A stretch of 64,000 nucleotides of DNA from Heterocephalus glaber (GCF_000247695.1 NW_004624781.1:5895785-5959784), one strand, 5' to 3'. Shown: positions 21,021 to 32,022, numbered from the stretch's first letter. Made by a program: numbers and translations. The notes: a model not told the origin generated them from the sequence alone.

Positions 21021-21135
21021 TCCTTTTCTTTTCTCCTTTTCCTTTTCTTTCCTTACTCCCTCCCTCCTTCCCTTCTATTCTCCTTCCTTCTTTCCTTCCT
21101 TCCTTTTCTTTTCTTTTTTTCTTTTGTTTTTTGTG
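21021..21135 (+). repeat. Polypyrimidine tract, (CCTT)n-like
   Basis: About 115 bp of almost pure C/T, the tail side of the reverse B1 at 21138. Triplex-prone. Confidence 0.9.
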
Positions 21136-21137
21136 TT

Positions 21138-21278
21138 TGTTTTGAATCAGGGTCTCACTATATAGTTCTGGCTGGCCTTGAACCCACTATGTAGCCCAAG
21201 GTGGCCTTGAACTCATGAAGATCCCCCTGCCTCAGCCTCCTGAGTGCTGGGATTACAGGCATGCACCACCACACCTGC
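21138..21278 (-). mobile_element. B1 SINE with internal duplication
   Basis: 'agggtctcactatatag', 'ggctggccttgaaccc', 'aggtggccttgaactc', 'gtgctgggattacaggc'. The doubled 'ggccttgaac' phrase shows the rodent duplication. Confidence 0.93.
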
Positions 21279-22034
21279 TTCTTTCTTCTTTCTTTTATTT
21301 CTTTCTTCTCTTTGAGGTGAGGGCCACAGAGTACAGCAGACCTTCAAACCCTTCGCTTGTCTCTGGAGGGCAGGCTGCAGGGGAATGGCATCTTGAGGGG
21401 CTGGCCCACGAGGAACCAGGACATCTCTGCGGGGTGGGTGAGACTCCTCCCACTGGGCCAGCTGCTGCCACCCTGCCCCCAGCCCACTGGGACAAAAAGC
21501 AGAATTGGGCCCCTGCACTCCAAACTCGGCCATGCCCTTCACAGCCCTCACCAGGGCGTTTCCTGGGTTTGTCAGGCGGGCTGTTTACTTCCATAATGAC
21601 CCAGTGGCCTTCAGCCAGCACTGCTCTGAGGCCACCCCAGCCCTCACAGGATGCACAGGCTGCTCCAGCCAGCAGCAGCTGCGGGCCACCCAGGAGGGTA
21701 TGGTCCAGGCTTGGGGGACAGTGGCCCACGGGGCACCTTCCATGCTCCAGGCACAGTGCTGGGCAACCTGTGGGAAAAGCAGGCTTTGTCCAGCCATGTG
21801 AGTGCTTCACTTTAGGCATTGGCACTGGGGATGTCCCTGCCTCAGCCTCCTCATGGGCCTCCACACCCGGCATATCTTCCTATGTATTACCTGTCTCCCC
21901 CCACACCTGCACGAGCTCTATAAGGACTTTGGTCTTTTGTGTTCTGCACTCACGTAGTCTCGGTCTCTGGGGCACAGGGTAGATGCTTAGTAACTATTCC
22001 CTGAATGAAGAAAGAAGTCCGTGAACAAAGCAGG
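21279..22034. other. Single-copy GC-rich DNA
   Basis: The longest open frame of the window (255 codons, plus, from 21215) starts inside the B1 and runs through this stretch; a 192-codon frame opposes it. Neither has a domain, and the start lies in SINE sequence, so both are rejected. Confidence 0.4.
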
Positions 22035-22374
22035 TGTTATGGTCTGGATGATAAATGTGTCCCCAGAGCTTGTGTGTTGACAGCCTGGTGTCCAGCTGAC
22101 AGCACTATTAGGAAGGAGGAAGTTAGGTTATTGGAGGTGCCCTGAAGGGGTACTGGGGCCCGCTGCCCCTTTTGCTTCCAACCCCCATGAGATGAACAAC
22201 CTCCCTCCACCATCTACTCCTGCCACTGTCACAGACTATGCCGTCATGACCCAAAGCAGCAAAGCCAAGTGGCCAGGGAATGACACCTCTGAAACCATGA
22301 GCCAAAATAAATCTTTCCTCTTTACAAGCAATTTTCTCAGGTATTTTGTCACAGTGCTGGAAACCTGACCACCA
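22035..22374 (+). mobile_element. MaLR-like LTR
   Basis: 'tgttatggtctggatgat', 'ctgaaaccatgagccaaaat', 'aaatctttcctcttt' and 'caggtattttgtcacag' are shared with 33392-33780 in the same orientation. A solo relic with no coding part. Confidence 0.6.
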
Positions 22375-22967
22375 TAGGGATCTTTAGGACCATTAGCCCA
22401 GAGTCCAGAAGCCCTGCCCCATGAAGACCAGGTTCCTGGGCTCCGGAGAGCCTGCAGGTTTCCCACCCTCCTGCATCCTGGGAAAGGCTCAGCCTCCACC
22501 CCCATGGCTCCTCCTGAGCCCCGGACAGACTGTGCAGCCTCAATTACCCTGCAGCATGTGACTGTACTCCAACATGATGCTAATGGCTTCACTGGTGGGA
22601 AAACAGCACTGAGCCTGTGATCAGAATCTAGTGGGGTGACAGATGTTTCTTCAAATGCCTGATTTAAGAGAGGAATCGTCAGCACTGAAGAAAGAACCAT
22701 CTTCATGGCCTGTGCAGGTGGCAGGCCCTTCCCTGGCCTGTGTGTTCATCAGAGCAGCAAACCTGACTGCCAAGACTCAAGCCAGGCTGGCAGGAGGCAC
22801 CCACCCCTGGCACTGTGGAGGCCCGGAGGACCTTCCCAGGGGTACCCATGCAATCAAAATTTACTCAAGTCCTTTCAAAGACAGACTTTTTCCTTAAAAA
22901 CCTAGCTAATTTTTTAAATCCCTCCTAGCATGAAAATATTGGTTTTCCCTTTATACACATTCTAGAC
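22375..22967. other. Single-copy DNA
   Basis: No feature recognised. Confidence 0.4.
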
Positions 22968-23056
22968 TTTTTTTTTTTTTGGTACCAGAGATCGAACTCG
23001 GGACCTTCTGCTGGCGAGGCAAGTGGAGAAACCACTGAGCTAAATCCCCGGCCCCT
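22968..23056 (-). mobile_element. ID SINE with TSD
   Basis: 'ggtaccagagatcgaactcg', 'gagctaaatccccggcccc'. TTCTAGACTTTT flanks it at about 22960-22971 and 23059-23070; the T run blurs the left edge. Confidence 0.93.
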
Positions 23057-23258
23057 TTTCTAGACTTTTTAATATTCGCTTTCTCTTTCCCTGCCTCCCC
23101 AACAACGGTACCGCCTAAATAATTAAAGCATGTTTCGGGCAGGGGAAATGAAAATGTACTGGTAACCAATCCACTTAACCACAGTGCTCTTTTATATGTA
23201 TGTAAAAATTAAGGAGAAGATGCTTACAATTCAAAGATTTTTCGGTTTTCGTTTTTGT
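23057..23258. other. Single-copy AT-rich DNA
   Basis: No feature recognised beyond the ID target duplication. Confidence 0.35.
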
Positions 23259-23399
23259 TTTTTCAAGACAGGGTCTTGCTATGTAGTTCAGGTTGGCCAT
23301 GAACTCACTATGTAGCTCAGACTGGCCTCAAACTTGTGGTGATCCTTTTGCCTCAGCCTCCTGAGTGCTGTGATTACAGGCAGGACCACCATGCTAGGC
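23259..23399 (-). mobile_element. B1 SINE with internal duplication
   Basis: 'aagacagggtcttgctatg', 'gttggccatgaactcac', 'gactggcctcaaacttg', reverse orientation. Confidence 0.92.
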
Positions 23400-23415
23400 T
23401 TTTCCTTTATTCTTT

Positions 23416-23502
23416 TTTTTTTTTTTTGGTACCAGGAATCAAACTTAGGACCTTGCATTTGCCAGGCAGGCGCCAGAAGCACTGAGCTAAATCCCTGGCT
23501 CC
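23416..23502 (-). mobile_element. ID SINE with perfect 15-bp TSD
   Basis: 'ggtaccaggaatcaaactt', 'gagctaaatccctggctcc'. TTTCCTTTATTCTTT is found at 23401-23415 and 23503-23517. Confidence 0.95.
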
Positions 23503-23517
23503 TTTCCTTTATTCTTT

Positions 23518-24129
23518 ACAACAGCCCTCTGAGCAGACAGAAATAGTAACTATAAAGCATTTAAGCAAGCCAACCACCATGGAGCTACCTCAAGTACTCA
23601 TTTAAAAGTGGGGAAAACTGAAGCATATGGAAATAGGTGAATTGCCCCAGGTGACCCTGGGGAGGGAAGGGAAGCCAAGCAGCCAGACTTTAGAGTAAGG
23701 GGCTCAACCTTGGCACTAGTAACCCGTGGGGACAGACTTCCCCGTGCAAGGTGCTTCTGCTGTGACCTGCAGGGCATTTAGCAACATCTCTAGTCTCCAC
23801 TGAGTGGATGCCACTGGTGCCCCATCCCCACCCAAGCACTGACAACCAAGTGTCTTCAAATATCACCAAACATCTCCATGCTGCAGAGTGGGGGCTGCTG
23901 CCACCAACCCTGCTCGGCAGCACTGAGCAACACAGATGCATCTTCCAGGAGACTCAAGACAGCTGCTCATGCCAGGTCTCCCCAGGGTCCTCAAAGGGTT
24001 CTTGGCTTTCAGGTTCAAAAACCTCTCTTATCAGTTATTTGAATCAGTTCAACCCAAGAGCCCACTCCTCCCAGCCTAGCTTGCAAGGGAACTCAGTGAA
24101 GCCAGCTCCTGTGCACGGGGTGATCAAGA
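23518..24129. other. Single-copy DNA
   Basis: MIR-like phrases near 23600-23660 ('aaagtggggaaaactgaag', 'attgccccaggtgacc'). Otherwise nothing recognised. Confidence 0.4.
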
Positions 24130-24275
24130 TTTAAGGGAATGTTCACATTTTTAATTTATTACAGTAAAAGACATATAGCCTCAAAATCCTCCCCCTTGCT
24201 TTGAACACATTCATCTTAATGTTCTTAAGCAGTTCTGGAAGCACTCTTTTGTGGGTGTCTTTACGAGGTACGATA
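24130..24275 (-). mobile_element. Mariner DNA transposon fragment
   Basis: The minus strand encodes the tail of a mariner-type transposase, including KDTHKRVLPELL, then the 3' end with 'tactgtaataaatt'. It corresponds to one arm of the elements at 35448 and 48912. Confidence 0.6.
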
Positions 24276-25444
24276 AAAAATACGGTGAATGCTGCTGCCA
24301 AGTGCCATCCAACGGAAAGGCAGGCAAGCTGTAAAAGCACCATGGTGCATCCTCTCAAAATCACAGACTATTGGTGACAGAACAAGGACAGAGCCCCAAG
24401 TCTCTAGACAACCCCCACTACTACCCCTGCTGGCAGTTCTGAGGCCTCCAGAACCTGACCCCGGCTCCCCTAAGGATCAAGCCACAAATGTTTATGGAGG
24501 TCCTGCTGTGAGTCCAGCTGTGCCGGAACCTGGGAGGGACACTGAGTGACCTCAGGGAGACTGCGGCCTGGTCAGGGGATGAGACTGCAGCTAATCAGTT
24601 GATCTATGGATCTGTCAGTTTCAGTGTCAGGAACAGGTGGCAGGACAGCTTCCAGGATAGTGACAACTCCCTTTGAGCTCCACTGAGTTGGAAAGGCCTT
24701 GTGATGTCCAGGAAGCCAGGTGCCAGGCCGGAAGTCCCTGCAGAGCTCTGGGCCTGGGGTGGCTGCTGAAGGCCACCGTTGTGAGGAGAAGGATGGAGTA
24801 GGGACCAGATGAAGTGGTGCAGGGAGGACGTGCAGAAGGTGTGACTGCTAGGGAAGGGCACAGCAGAGGGGCAGCAGCAGGACAGCAAGGTGAACAAGCA
24901 GGCTCAGGCAGCAACTCCAGAGCCTGTGCCCCCGAGGCGGCCATGAGATGAGGACGTAGGGGACATGCCGCCGTCAGCCACAAGCACATGCTCAAGACCT
25001 CACAGAGGACAAATTTAGGGGGTTCTGGGGCCCAGCCAGAGGACAGCAGCTGGTAGCACAATGAGTGGGAGGTAAGGACAGACGTCACCATCAAGAAGCT
25101 GGGTTTTAGGGGAGAGAAAGGAAGCTGGCTGGGAGGAAAACTCAACCTCTCACTTTCCAGTTCCTACCATCTGACTGTCAGGGAACCGGAAGATGGGGAA
25201 GCCCCAAGATGCCTCACCACTGCAAAGCTGAGGGGGCTGCTCTTCCTGTGGTTAAGTTGGCTTCCTCTGCCGCCCCTACCCTGCCACTTGCCTGGCCCAG
25301 CCAGTGTGTGCACAGGGCAAGCAGCTCCGAGGGCAGTGGGCGAAAGACACCCTAGGGTGCTCAGACCAGGGAGGGGATCCACACCCACAGCTCTGTGGTT
25401 TCTGTCCATGTCCTGTCCCAAGGACCCCAGAACTTTCCAGAGAA
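24276..25444. other. Single-copy DNA
   Basis: No exon recognised. A 172-codon minus frame at 24627-25145 has low-complexity S/P/L composition and no domain. Confidence 0.4.
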
Positions 25445-25457
25445 GAATCCCCACTGG

Positions 25458-25593
25458 GTGTAGTTGCCCACACCTGTAATCCCAGCACTTGGGAGGCAGA
25501 GGCAGGAGGATCACAAGTTCGAGGTCAGCCTGGGCTCCATAGTGAGTTCAAGGCCAGTTTGAACTACATAGTGAGACCCAGTCTCAAAAAACA
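25458..25593 (+). mobile_element. B1 SINE with TSD
   Basis: 'acctgtaatcccagcac', 'ggcaggaggatcaca', doubled 'agtgag' segment, 'agacccagtctcaaaa'. GAATCCCCACTGG (25445) and GAATCCCCATTGG (25594) flank it with one mismatch. Confidence 0.93.
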
Positions 25594-25606
25594 GAATCCC
25601 CATTGG

Positions 25607-26042
25607 TCTATGGGAAGGACCCGTACCCAGGGGTCAGGGTCAAAATGGAGCTCGGAGCAATAACAAGCCATGTTTCCCATCTCTTTAAAGCCTTGGTTTT
25701 AGTGTAAAACACACAGAATTCTGCACTAGACTCTGTGACACACAGAGCTCATATGCTTTGGAGTTGAGAAACTATTCCAGAATGCTCACAAAGCTGACCC
25801 GCAAGGGTGACCCCGGCCCTGTCCTTCAGGCCCCCATGAGAGCGGCTGCCTGACCCTCTTCTTCCACTTCTCACACCTGGGTGTGCACTCACGAGCCCGC
25901 GCTTTGCACACAAGAAGCCTGAGCCCTGGAGAGGCCGACACGAGTCAAGGTTGTGCAGGATGTGTGTGAACTAGGTCCTCCTTCTGTCTACCCAGGGCTC
26001 CACCTGCCCAACTCTGTGCCCATCATTTTATTGGGGGGGGGC
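25607..26042. other. Single-copy DNA
   Basis: No feature recognised; ends in a G9 run at about 26033. Confidence 0.4.
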
Positions 26043-26436
26043 TGTCTTAGTTACTTCTCTCATTGCTGAGACAAAATACCTGACACCCAAAGTTAAAGAG
26101 GAAAGGTTTATTTAGCTTGCAGTTTGTAGAGGTTTCAGTCCATAGTCAGCTGGCTCCAAGGCACAGTGGCACATGGCAGAGGGGCGTCGAGGAGGAGAAA
26201 TAGTTCATGGTGCCCACATGGTAGCAAAAGCAACAAGGGACCTTATCAGTGTCTTTCTGCCCCTTTTATCTGATTCAGGCTACTTAGGGCAGGCAGCACT
26301 CACACCCTTAATCCTAGTGCCCTGAGCCTGGCATTGCATCATGAATCAATCTCACACTCTAGATCCAGCCACCTCTGAAAAAGCCCCACCAGTGACTACA
26401 TGAGGCTTTGGGGGGACATTAGACACAAGCTATATT
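26043..26436 (-). mobile_element. MaLR-like LTR
   Basis: 'tgtcttagttacttctc', 'gacaaaatacctgaca', 'ggaaaggtttatttag', 'ggtttcagtccatag' and, at the far end, 'ggggggacattagaca'. This is the reverse complement layout of the copies at 22035 and 33392. Confidence 0.65.
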
Positions 26437-26539
26437 GGGAGGGTCCTCAGATTTCATGTTTGATTTTGACAGATGAAACTGGGAACGGGGAAGAGAGGCT
26501 TAGAATGGAAAATAAGTAATTATTTGGGTGCTACAACTT

Positions 26540-26760
26540 GTTTTTTTTTGTTTTGGGGTTTTTTTCAGTACTAAGGATTGAACACAGGGCTTTGGGTATG
26601 CTAGCCAAGTGCAGTAACACTGAGCTATACTTCCAGCCTCTTTTATTTTTTCGAGATAGAGTATCCCTATGTAGCCCACGCTGGCCTTGGATTTGTGCCA
26701 CTCTTCCTGCCTCAGCCTCCCAAGTGCTTGGATTACAGGTGTGCACGGTCATGCCCAGTT
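26540..26760 (-). mobile_element. B1-dID dimeric SINE
   Basis: ID-like half 'gtactaaggattgaacac' to 'gagctatacttccagcc', linker 'ttttattttttcgaga', B1 half to 'gattacaggtgtgcac'. A further 'gtagctgggattata' fragment follows to about 26801. Confidence 0.85.
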
Positions 26761-26998
26761 GAGTAGCTGGGATTATAATTGTGAGCCATCAAACCTGGCT
26801 CATAACTCGGTTCTGAGGCTTTTCACACTTGAAACTATTGTATCTTTCACTCCAAATTACCTTTCCCCCCCCAAGGTGCCGAAAGACTTGAAGTACTTAT
26901 TTCAGCTGAACATGACAAGGGTTGATTTGCATTTTTCTCCCTAAAATCCACAGGGCAAAGACCTAACCCCAGCACTGTGGAACCCGGAAGGACGTGGA

Positions 26999-27052
26999 GC
27001 AGGGGCTTAGTACAGAGGTAATCAAGCAGGGGCTTAGTACGGAGGTAATCAA
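26999..27052 (+). repeat. Two-copy 27-bp tandem duplication
   Basis: Unit beginning GCAGGGGCTTAGTAC and ending GAGGTAATCAA at 26999-27025 and 27026-27052, differing at one position. A recent local duplication in single-copy DNA. Confidence 0.95.
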
Positions 27053-27403
27053 GTTAAAATGCGTGTCAGGGTGGGCCCTGGCGCAGTGTCACTGTTGCCC
27101 GTCTAAGAGGCTGTCTGCACACACAGGCGCACAGAGGAGGGTGTGAAGTCACGGGGCACGGACCCTCCCTCACGGTCCTCACTCAGAAGGGACAGAGATG
27201 GGAACAATGGATTTCTGCTGCTGAAGCCACGCGGGATGTGGTCCTTTACCAGGAGAGCAGCACCTGGGTGCTAACGCTCACCTTGGGAAGACTCATGTGC
27301 CCAGGAAGGACAGGACAACACGTCCCTGCAGTGGCCAAGCGTGCACCTCCCTTAGGAAAGAGGGACTTTGCCTGTACCACACATGCACACACGAGCACGC
27401 GAG
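27053..27403. other. Single-copy DNA
   Basis: No feature recognised. Confidence 0.4.
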
Positions 27404-27426
27404 CACACACACACACACACACACAC
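27404..27426 (+). repeat. (CA)n microsatellite
   Basis: About 12 CA units preceded by interrupted 'cacacgagcacg' units. Confidence 0.95.
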
Positions 27427-27529
27427 GGCATGCCATTTCCTTGTCACTGGAAAGATAATAATAGTAACAAAAATACCTATTTATATTTACTGAGCATTAA
27501 CTATGCACCAGGCAGGTTTTAACTTCATT

Positions 27530-27677
27530 TTGTTTTGAGACAGGGTCTCGCTATGTAGTTCAGCCTACCTTTGAACTCACTATGTGGCCCAGGCTGGCCT
27601 GGAACTCACTGTGATTTGCCTGCCCCAGCCTCCAGGATGCTGTGGCATTACAGTTGTGTGGCACCACACATGGCTTG
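27530..27677 (-). mobile_element. B1 SINE with internal duplication
   Basis: 'gagacagggtctcgctatg', 'cctttgaactcactatg', 'gctggcctggaactcac', 'ggcaccacacatggc'. Confidence 0.93.
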
Positions 27678-27689
27678 TTTTAAATGCTA

Positions 27690-27779
27690 TTTATTTATTT
27701 ATTTATCGTACCAGGGATCAAACTCACGACCTTGCGGTTGTGAGGCAGGTGTGGTGCCATTGAGCTAAATCCCTGGCCC
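27690..27779 (-). mobile_element. ID SINE with (ATTT)n tail
   Basis: 'gtaccagggatcaaactc', 'gaccttgcggttgtgagg', 'gagctaaatccctggccc'. Flanked by AAATGCTATTTA on the left and AAATGCTTTATA on the right. Confidence 0.93.
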
Positions 27780-27999
27780 AAATGCTTTATATTTAGTACT
27801 CACAACTCGGCGGTTTGAGGGACTGTTATTCCCATTTTACAGATGAGGAAACTGAATACCAGTGAGGTTAAGTGGCCAGCCTAACTCACTGAGCCGACAT
27901 AAGTGGCTGAGCCAGAACTAGAAACCACTTCCACCTACCTTCCCCAATTCCTTTCAGGGTGAATGAGCTAAGGGTCCCCCCATGTGCTGGCGGGTCACA

Positions 28000-28150
28000 G
28001 TGGGTTAAGGCGGGAAGGGGAGGAAGGCGGCCTTCCCCGGCCCCTGCAAGTTCTCTGGCCTGGGCCTGAGCCTGAGCCAGCTCACGGCTGACGTCAGCCG
28101 GCTGGAAGCTCCTCCGTGTCCTCAAGCTTGCAGAACAAAGGCTCCCACCG
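28000..28150 (+). promoter_or_regulatory. GC-rich segment with palindromic CRE
   Basis: CGGCTGACGTCAGCCG at 28085-28100 is a perfect 16-bp palindrome centred on the CRE octamer TGACGTCA (28089-28096). The flanks are GC-rich with 'gaaggcggccttccccggcc'. It could be an enhancer or weak promoter; no transcript start is identifiable. Confidence 0.45.
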
Positions 28151-28756
28151 CAGGAAAAACTTCCTGCTCAGCCCCTAGCGGAGGGCTCGGGTTTCAACCA
28201 CACACCCGGTGAAGTCATGGTTGTGGGCTGGCGGCCCAGGGGCTCCCAAGGGCACAAACAGCTCCCTCCCACCCCACTTCGGCCGCTTCTCTTGAATGTG
28301 AAAGCCAAGCAGGCCTCACGACTGTGCCCATAGGCGCTTGCCAGTGGGGAAACTGAGCCCAGAGACATAGAAAGCAATAGCTTAATAGTCTTTAGCAAAG
28401 TAAAGTGGGGCCGGGGGCTTAAACTCAGTCCTGATCCCATCCTTCAATTCTGTGAGAAGTTAATTAAGCTTCTGGTTCTTTGGTTCTAAGCAAAGGGGGA
28501 AAGAAACACTTTCCAGTATTTGAGACTCCCTTTTCCCCATCTCTGCGAGGCTGGCCCAGCCTGCGCAGCTCATGCCCCCAACTAACTCGTTTAAGTCAAC
28601 CCAGCAAAGTGGGGTCCATGATCAAGGGAAAACTAAGACATGAACTTTATAATAAAGTTGCTAGATACGTAAGACATCATTGTTAACAGTCTTGTTCCCT
28701 CACTTTGCACACGTTATATTTTAAATTCTTATTATTCTTATTGTTATCATTATTGG
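28151..28756. other. Single-copy DNA
   Basis: AT-rich patch at 28690-28760. 'gaagttaattaagcttc' at about 28455 is a near-palindrome. No exon recognised. Confidence 0.35.
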
Positions 28757-28965
28757 GTTTTGTTTTCGTTTTGAGTACTGGAGATTAAACCTGGGATCTC
28801 ACAGGTGCTCTACCATCAAGCAAGTGCTCTACCATCAAGCCACATCCTCAACTTTTAAAATTTGGTGACAAAGTCTCACTCAGTTGCCCAGGCTCAAACT
28901 TGCAGTCCTCCTGCCTTAGCCTCCCAAGGAGCTGGGATTACAGGCATGCATCACTGCACCTGGAT
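28757..28965 (-). mobile_element. B1-dID dimer with a 20-bp internal duplication
   Basis: ID-like half has 'tgctctaccatcaagc' twice (about 28807 and 28827), then a linker and a B1 half ('actcagttgcccaggc', 'gctgggattacaggcatg'). Confidence 0.85.
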
Positions 28966-30261
28966 CAACACTCTTTTCAGTCAAGTACCAGCTAGCAACA
29001 CGGCACAGTGGCACAGGGTCCGCACCAGACACTTCAAATGGAATTTCACCTTTCCAAGCATCCCACGCCGTCGTGGTGTGGACACCAGCCTCCCATGGGG
29101 GCATGGGCCCCTCTCCCATCCACATGGGTGGGGCCGCAAGGCCGCCATTGGTTCAGCTGCACAGTCGTAGCTGATTGGATTGTGAATTAACACGTGACCC
29201 AAGCTGGGCCAATCAGCTCCTCTTGAGAATTACTGCCAAAGAGTCTTCCCTGGAGCAATGCTGGCCAAGGTCTGGCTCACCACCGTCCCCAGGACCCGGC
29301 ACACAAAAAGGGCACAGTACATATTTACTAAACTAGTAAACAGTGGCGGTGAAGAAGAGTTCACCGATTTGGATCTCAGCCACAGAGCAACCTCTGGACT
29401 ATGAATGGGGCTGGCGGGTCTCAGAGCCCCAGCTTACTATGCAAGACTGACAACATCGAGGCGAGGCCTGAGGAGGGGAGGCGGCAGAAGTCCCAGCTCC
29501 CTGCGGCCACCTGTCTGGAGCTGCCTTGGCACGTGGGACACACCTGCTGGTTGCTGGATGGTGAGAATATTCCACCTACACTGATGAGTAGCGCCCCGGC
29601 CTGAGCCCCGTCACCGAGCAGGGCCACGCTCTGTCCAGCTCGGTCTCCAGGCGCATCCCCGTCACTCAGCACGGGGGGCTGGGCCTGTCAGCTGCGCTCA
29701 GCCACTTCCTCTGCCTGCCAGAGTTCCCCATTCAGAGCCACAGTGCCCCGGTCCTCCTGCATTCCACAAATATTTACTCAGCGCCTGTTCTGTGCCAGAC
29801 TCTGGGTCCCCAGGAGCGCTGGTTCCCGCTACCTAAATCACAAATATTCCTGGGGAGGGAGAGTCAGTGTGGGCCCCATTACCAGGACGATTTGGCAGCA
29901 GGCTCTGAGCACCTGCTGGGCTGGCAAAGCCACCTCGAGAGGCCAGCAGTAAACAAGTGGACGCAAGAGTAAGGGAGAGCGAGAGAGAAAATACAGAAAT
30001 AGCGATGGTGTTTTCACCATCCATTTTCACGTCCATTTTTTTTGGTACGTGAAACGCCACCTTTTAGGAGTTGCTGACCTTATTACCTTGGTTTACTTGG
30101 GCTGGGGGTGGATGGCATGGTGAGCTTCAGAGACTGGGGGCTTGATAGACCTGGGTCACTGTGGCAGGCACCTGAGAGCACATCTGGAGCCACAGATACA
30201 AGCCCGGATGAAGTTTGAGGAAGAGGAGGGAGAAATGTATTATCGGCCTTTCCTAAGTGTT
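28966..30261. other. Single-copy DNA
   Basis: About 1.3 kb without recognised repeats apart from a MIR-like phrase near 29765 ('tttactcagcgcctgttc'). Two CCAAT-type 'attgg' motifs lie at 29148 and 29176. No exon supported. Confidence 0.4.
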
Positions 30262-30400
30262 TTGTTTTTTGAGACAGGGTCTCGCTTAGTTCAAACTGGC
30301 TTTAAACTCACTATGTAGCTCAGGCTGGCTTCGAACTCATGGCGATCCTACTGCCTCAGCCTCCCAAGTGCTGGGATTAGAGGTGTGCACCACCCCCCCC
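30262..30400 (-). mobile_element. B1 SINE with internal duplication
   Basis: 'ttgagacagggtctcgct', 'ctggctttaaactcac', 'ctggcttcgaactcatgg', 'gtgctgggattagaggtg'. Confidence 0.93.
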
Positions 30401-30679
30401 TCTTCTTTCTTAGATACTTTATGTGTGACTTCTCATTATACCCTAGATAACCCTAAACAGTATGTTTATTATTCCACATTGTAGATGGAGGAAACTGCAA
30501 TTCAGAGTTGCTGAGCAATTCTCACTAGGTGACATCTCTAGTAATGGAACTGGCATCTGTACCTGGGTCTAGCATTTAACAATCCATTCAGTTCTTAAAT
30601 GAATATTTTTGATTCTAAAGTCCACACTTTTTACCACAATTGAGAAGAAATATGAGGAAGACATCTCCTACAAAAATAA

Positions 30680-31020
30680 TTACAGCCAATACTTACACAG
30701 CACTGACCAAGCACTTTATATTCATTCACTCACATTCATTAGAAGCCAGACGTGGTGGGACATATATGCAATCCCAGCACTCTGGGAGGCTGAGACAGGA
30801 GGATGGCAAGTTTGAGGCCAGCCTGGGCGGCTTAGTAACTTAGCAAGACCCTGGCTCAAAATTTAAAATAATAAAGGGCCAAAGATGTAACTCAGTGTGA
30901 AGGCCCTGAGTTCAATCCCTAGTGCTGTATAAAACAATTTTTTTGGAAAAGCATTAGACAGGTGAGGAAACCAAAGCAGAGAGAGAGGACGCCACTTGCC
31001 CAGGGTCCCAGAGGTGGCAT
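30680..31020 (+). mobile_element. MIR SINE split by a B1-dID
   Basis: Left 'gccaatacttacacagcact' to 'ccaagcactttata' and right 'gacaggtgaggaaacc' to 'cacttgcccagggtccc' are colinear MIR parts around the dimer at 30742-30935. Confidence 0.65.
30742..30935 (+). mobile_element. B1-dID dimeric SINE
   Basis: Sense B1 half ('gccagacgtggtgg', 'gaggccagcctgggcgg'), A-rich linker 'aaaatttaaaataataaa', then an ID-like half ending 'gttcaatccctagtgctg'. Confidence 0.88.
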
Positions 31021-31528
31021 TAGTGTCTGGCCCAAGCTCTGCTCTGAGCTTCCCTGGACTCTCCTGCCTGTTCCCCAAGGCTGCATCCATGCAAGATTTC
31101 AGGGTTTTTTCTTTTCCTAGCTCCATTCGCACACAGCAGTGCCCTGGAGGGTCGGCTGCATTCCCCTCGTTTCTGGTGGAGCTCGGTACTTTCTCGTGTT
31201 TTGATTTATCATCTGCACTTCCTGTGTAGACTGCCTGCTCCTCTCCTTTGCTGCTTACTGAGTGGAATCTGGGTGCTGATTTTAACTTTTTGTAGAGAAG
31301 GGAAAGTTGGTATATTTTAAATGTATGCGTGGCTTCTTTCTTCTTGCTTCCAGGCTGTTGGTTTTTCCCCTCTTATAGTTGTTCTGTACACCATTTTACT
31401 CAACAAAAGGTTCCTATGTTTTATTTTGAAAATCTTTTTGTGTCTCTGATAGTGGGTTCTCTTCTTTTATGGGGAATTGAATTTTCTTGTCTTTTTTAAT
31501 AGTTTGTTTCTCCAACATCTGTACAATT
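31021..31528. other. Single-copy DNA, AT-rich to the right
   Basis: No feature recognised. Confidence 0.4.
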
Positions 31529-31620
31529 TTTTTTTTTAATTTTGTGAGACAGGGTCTCACTATGCAGCCCATACTCCTGCCTCAGCTTCCCAAGTGCTGG
31601 GATTATAGGCATGCACCTAA
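31529..31620 (-). mobile_element. B1 SINE, internally deleted
   Basis: 'gagacagggtctcactatg', 'cagcccatactcctgcc', 'gtgctgggattataggc'. About 40 bp of the middle are missing. Confidence 0.85.
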
Positions 31621-31915
31621 ACAACCTTGTACATTCTCATCGGCAATTTACTGCCGAAAACGACATAAGGTGTAATTCCTCTCTGTATTATAATTTTTTC
31701 CAGAATCTTTATTATATATAATTTGTAGGAACCAGCCTATGAGCTCAAACCTGACCAAGGAGTGACAAGGATGAAAAGTAAACAGACACAGTATCAGGTT
31801 AAAATCTGGAGGGCCGGGAGCTCATGTCTCCTTTTGACACAGAGCCCTAAGTGCCTGGCACACCTTGGCTTTATTCATCCAGACACAAGCGCGAGCAATT
31901 AAGAGTTCCACAGGA
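31621..31915. other. Single-copy DNA
   Basis: No feature recognised besides the left ID target duplication (31901-31915). Confidence 0.35.
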
Positions 31916-32007
31916 GGACCGGGGATTTAGCTCAGTGGTTTTGCCACCTGCTGCACAAGCACAAGGACTTGAGTTTGATCCCCAGTACCAAAAAAAAAAC
32001 AAAAAAA
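31916..32007 (+). mobile_element. ID SINE, intact boxes, 15-bp TSD
   Basis: GGGGATTTAGCTCAGTGG A box, GAGTTTGATCC B box with one change, 'cccagtacc', mixed A tail. AAGAGTTCCACAGGA (31901-31915) and AAGAATTCCACAGGA (32008-32022) flank it with one mismatch. Confidence 0.95.
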
Positions 32008-32022
32008 AAGAATTCCACAGGA

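Larger units (their letters stand above)
27484..27905 (+). mobile_element. MIR SINE split by a B1 and an ID
   Basis: Left piece 27484-27523 ('ttactgagcattaactatgc', 'accaggcaggt'), right piece 27780-27905 ('tttagtactcacaactc', 'cccattttacagatgagg', 'gaggttaagtggcc'). Colinear order shows one MIR interrupted by two later SINEs. Confidence 0.75.

Noticed and set aside
21215..21982. Longest open frame of the window (255 codons, plus).
   Set aside because: It begins inside a reverse B1, has no recognisable domain, and a 192-codon frame opposes it. GC-rich DNA gives such frames by chance.
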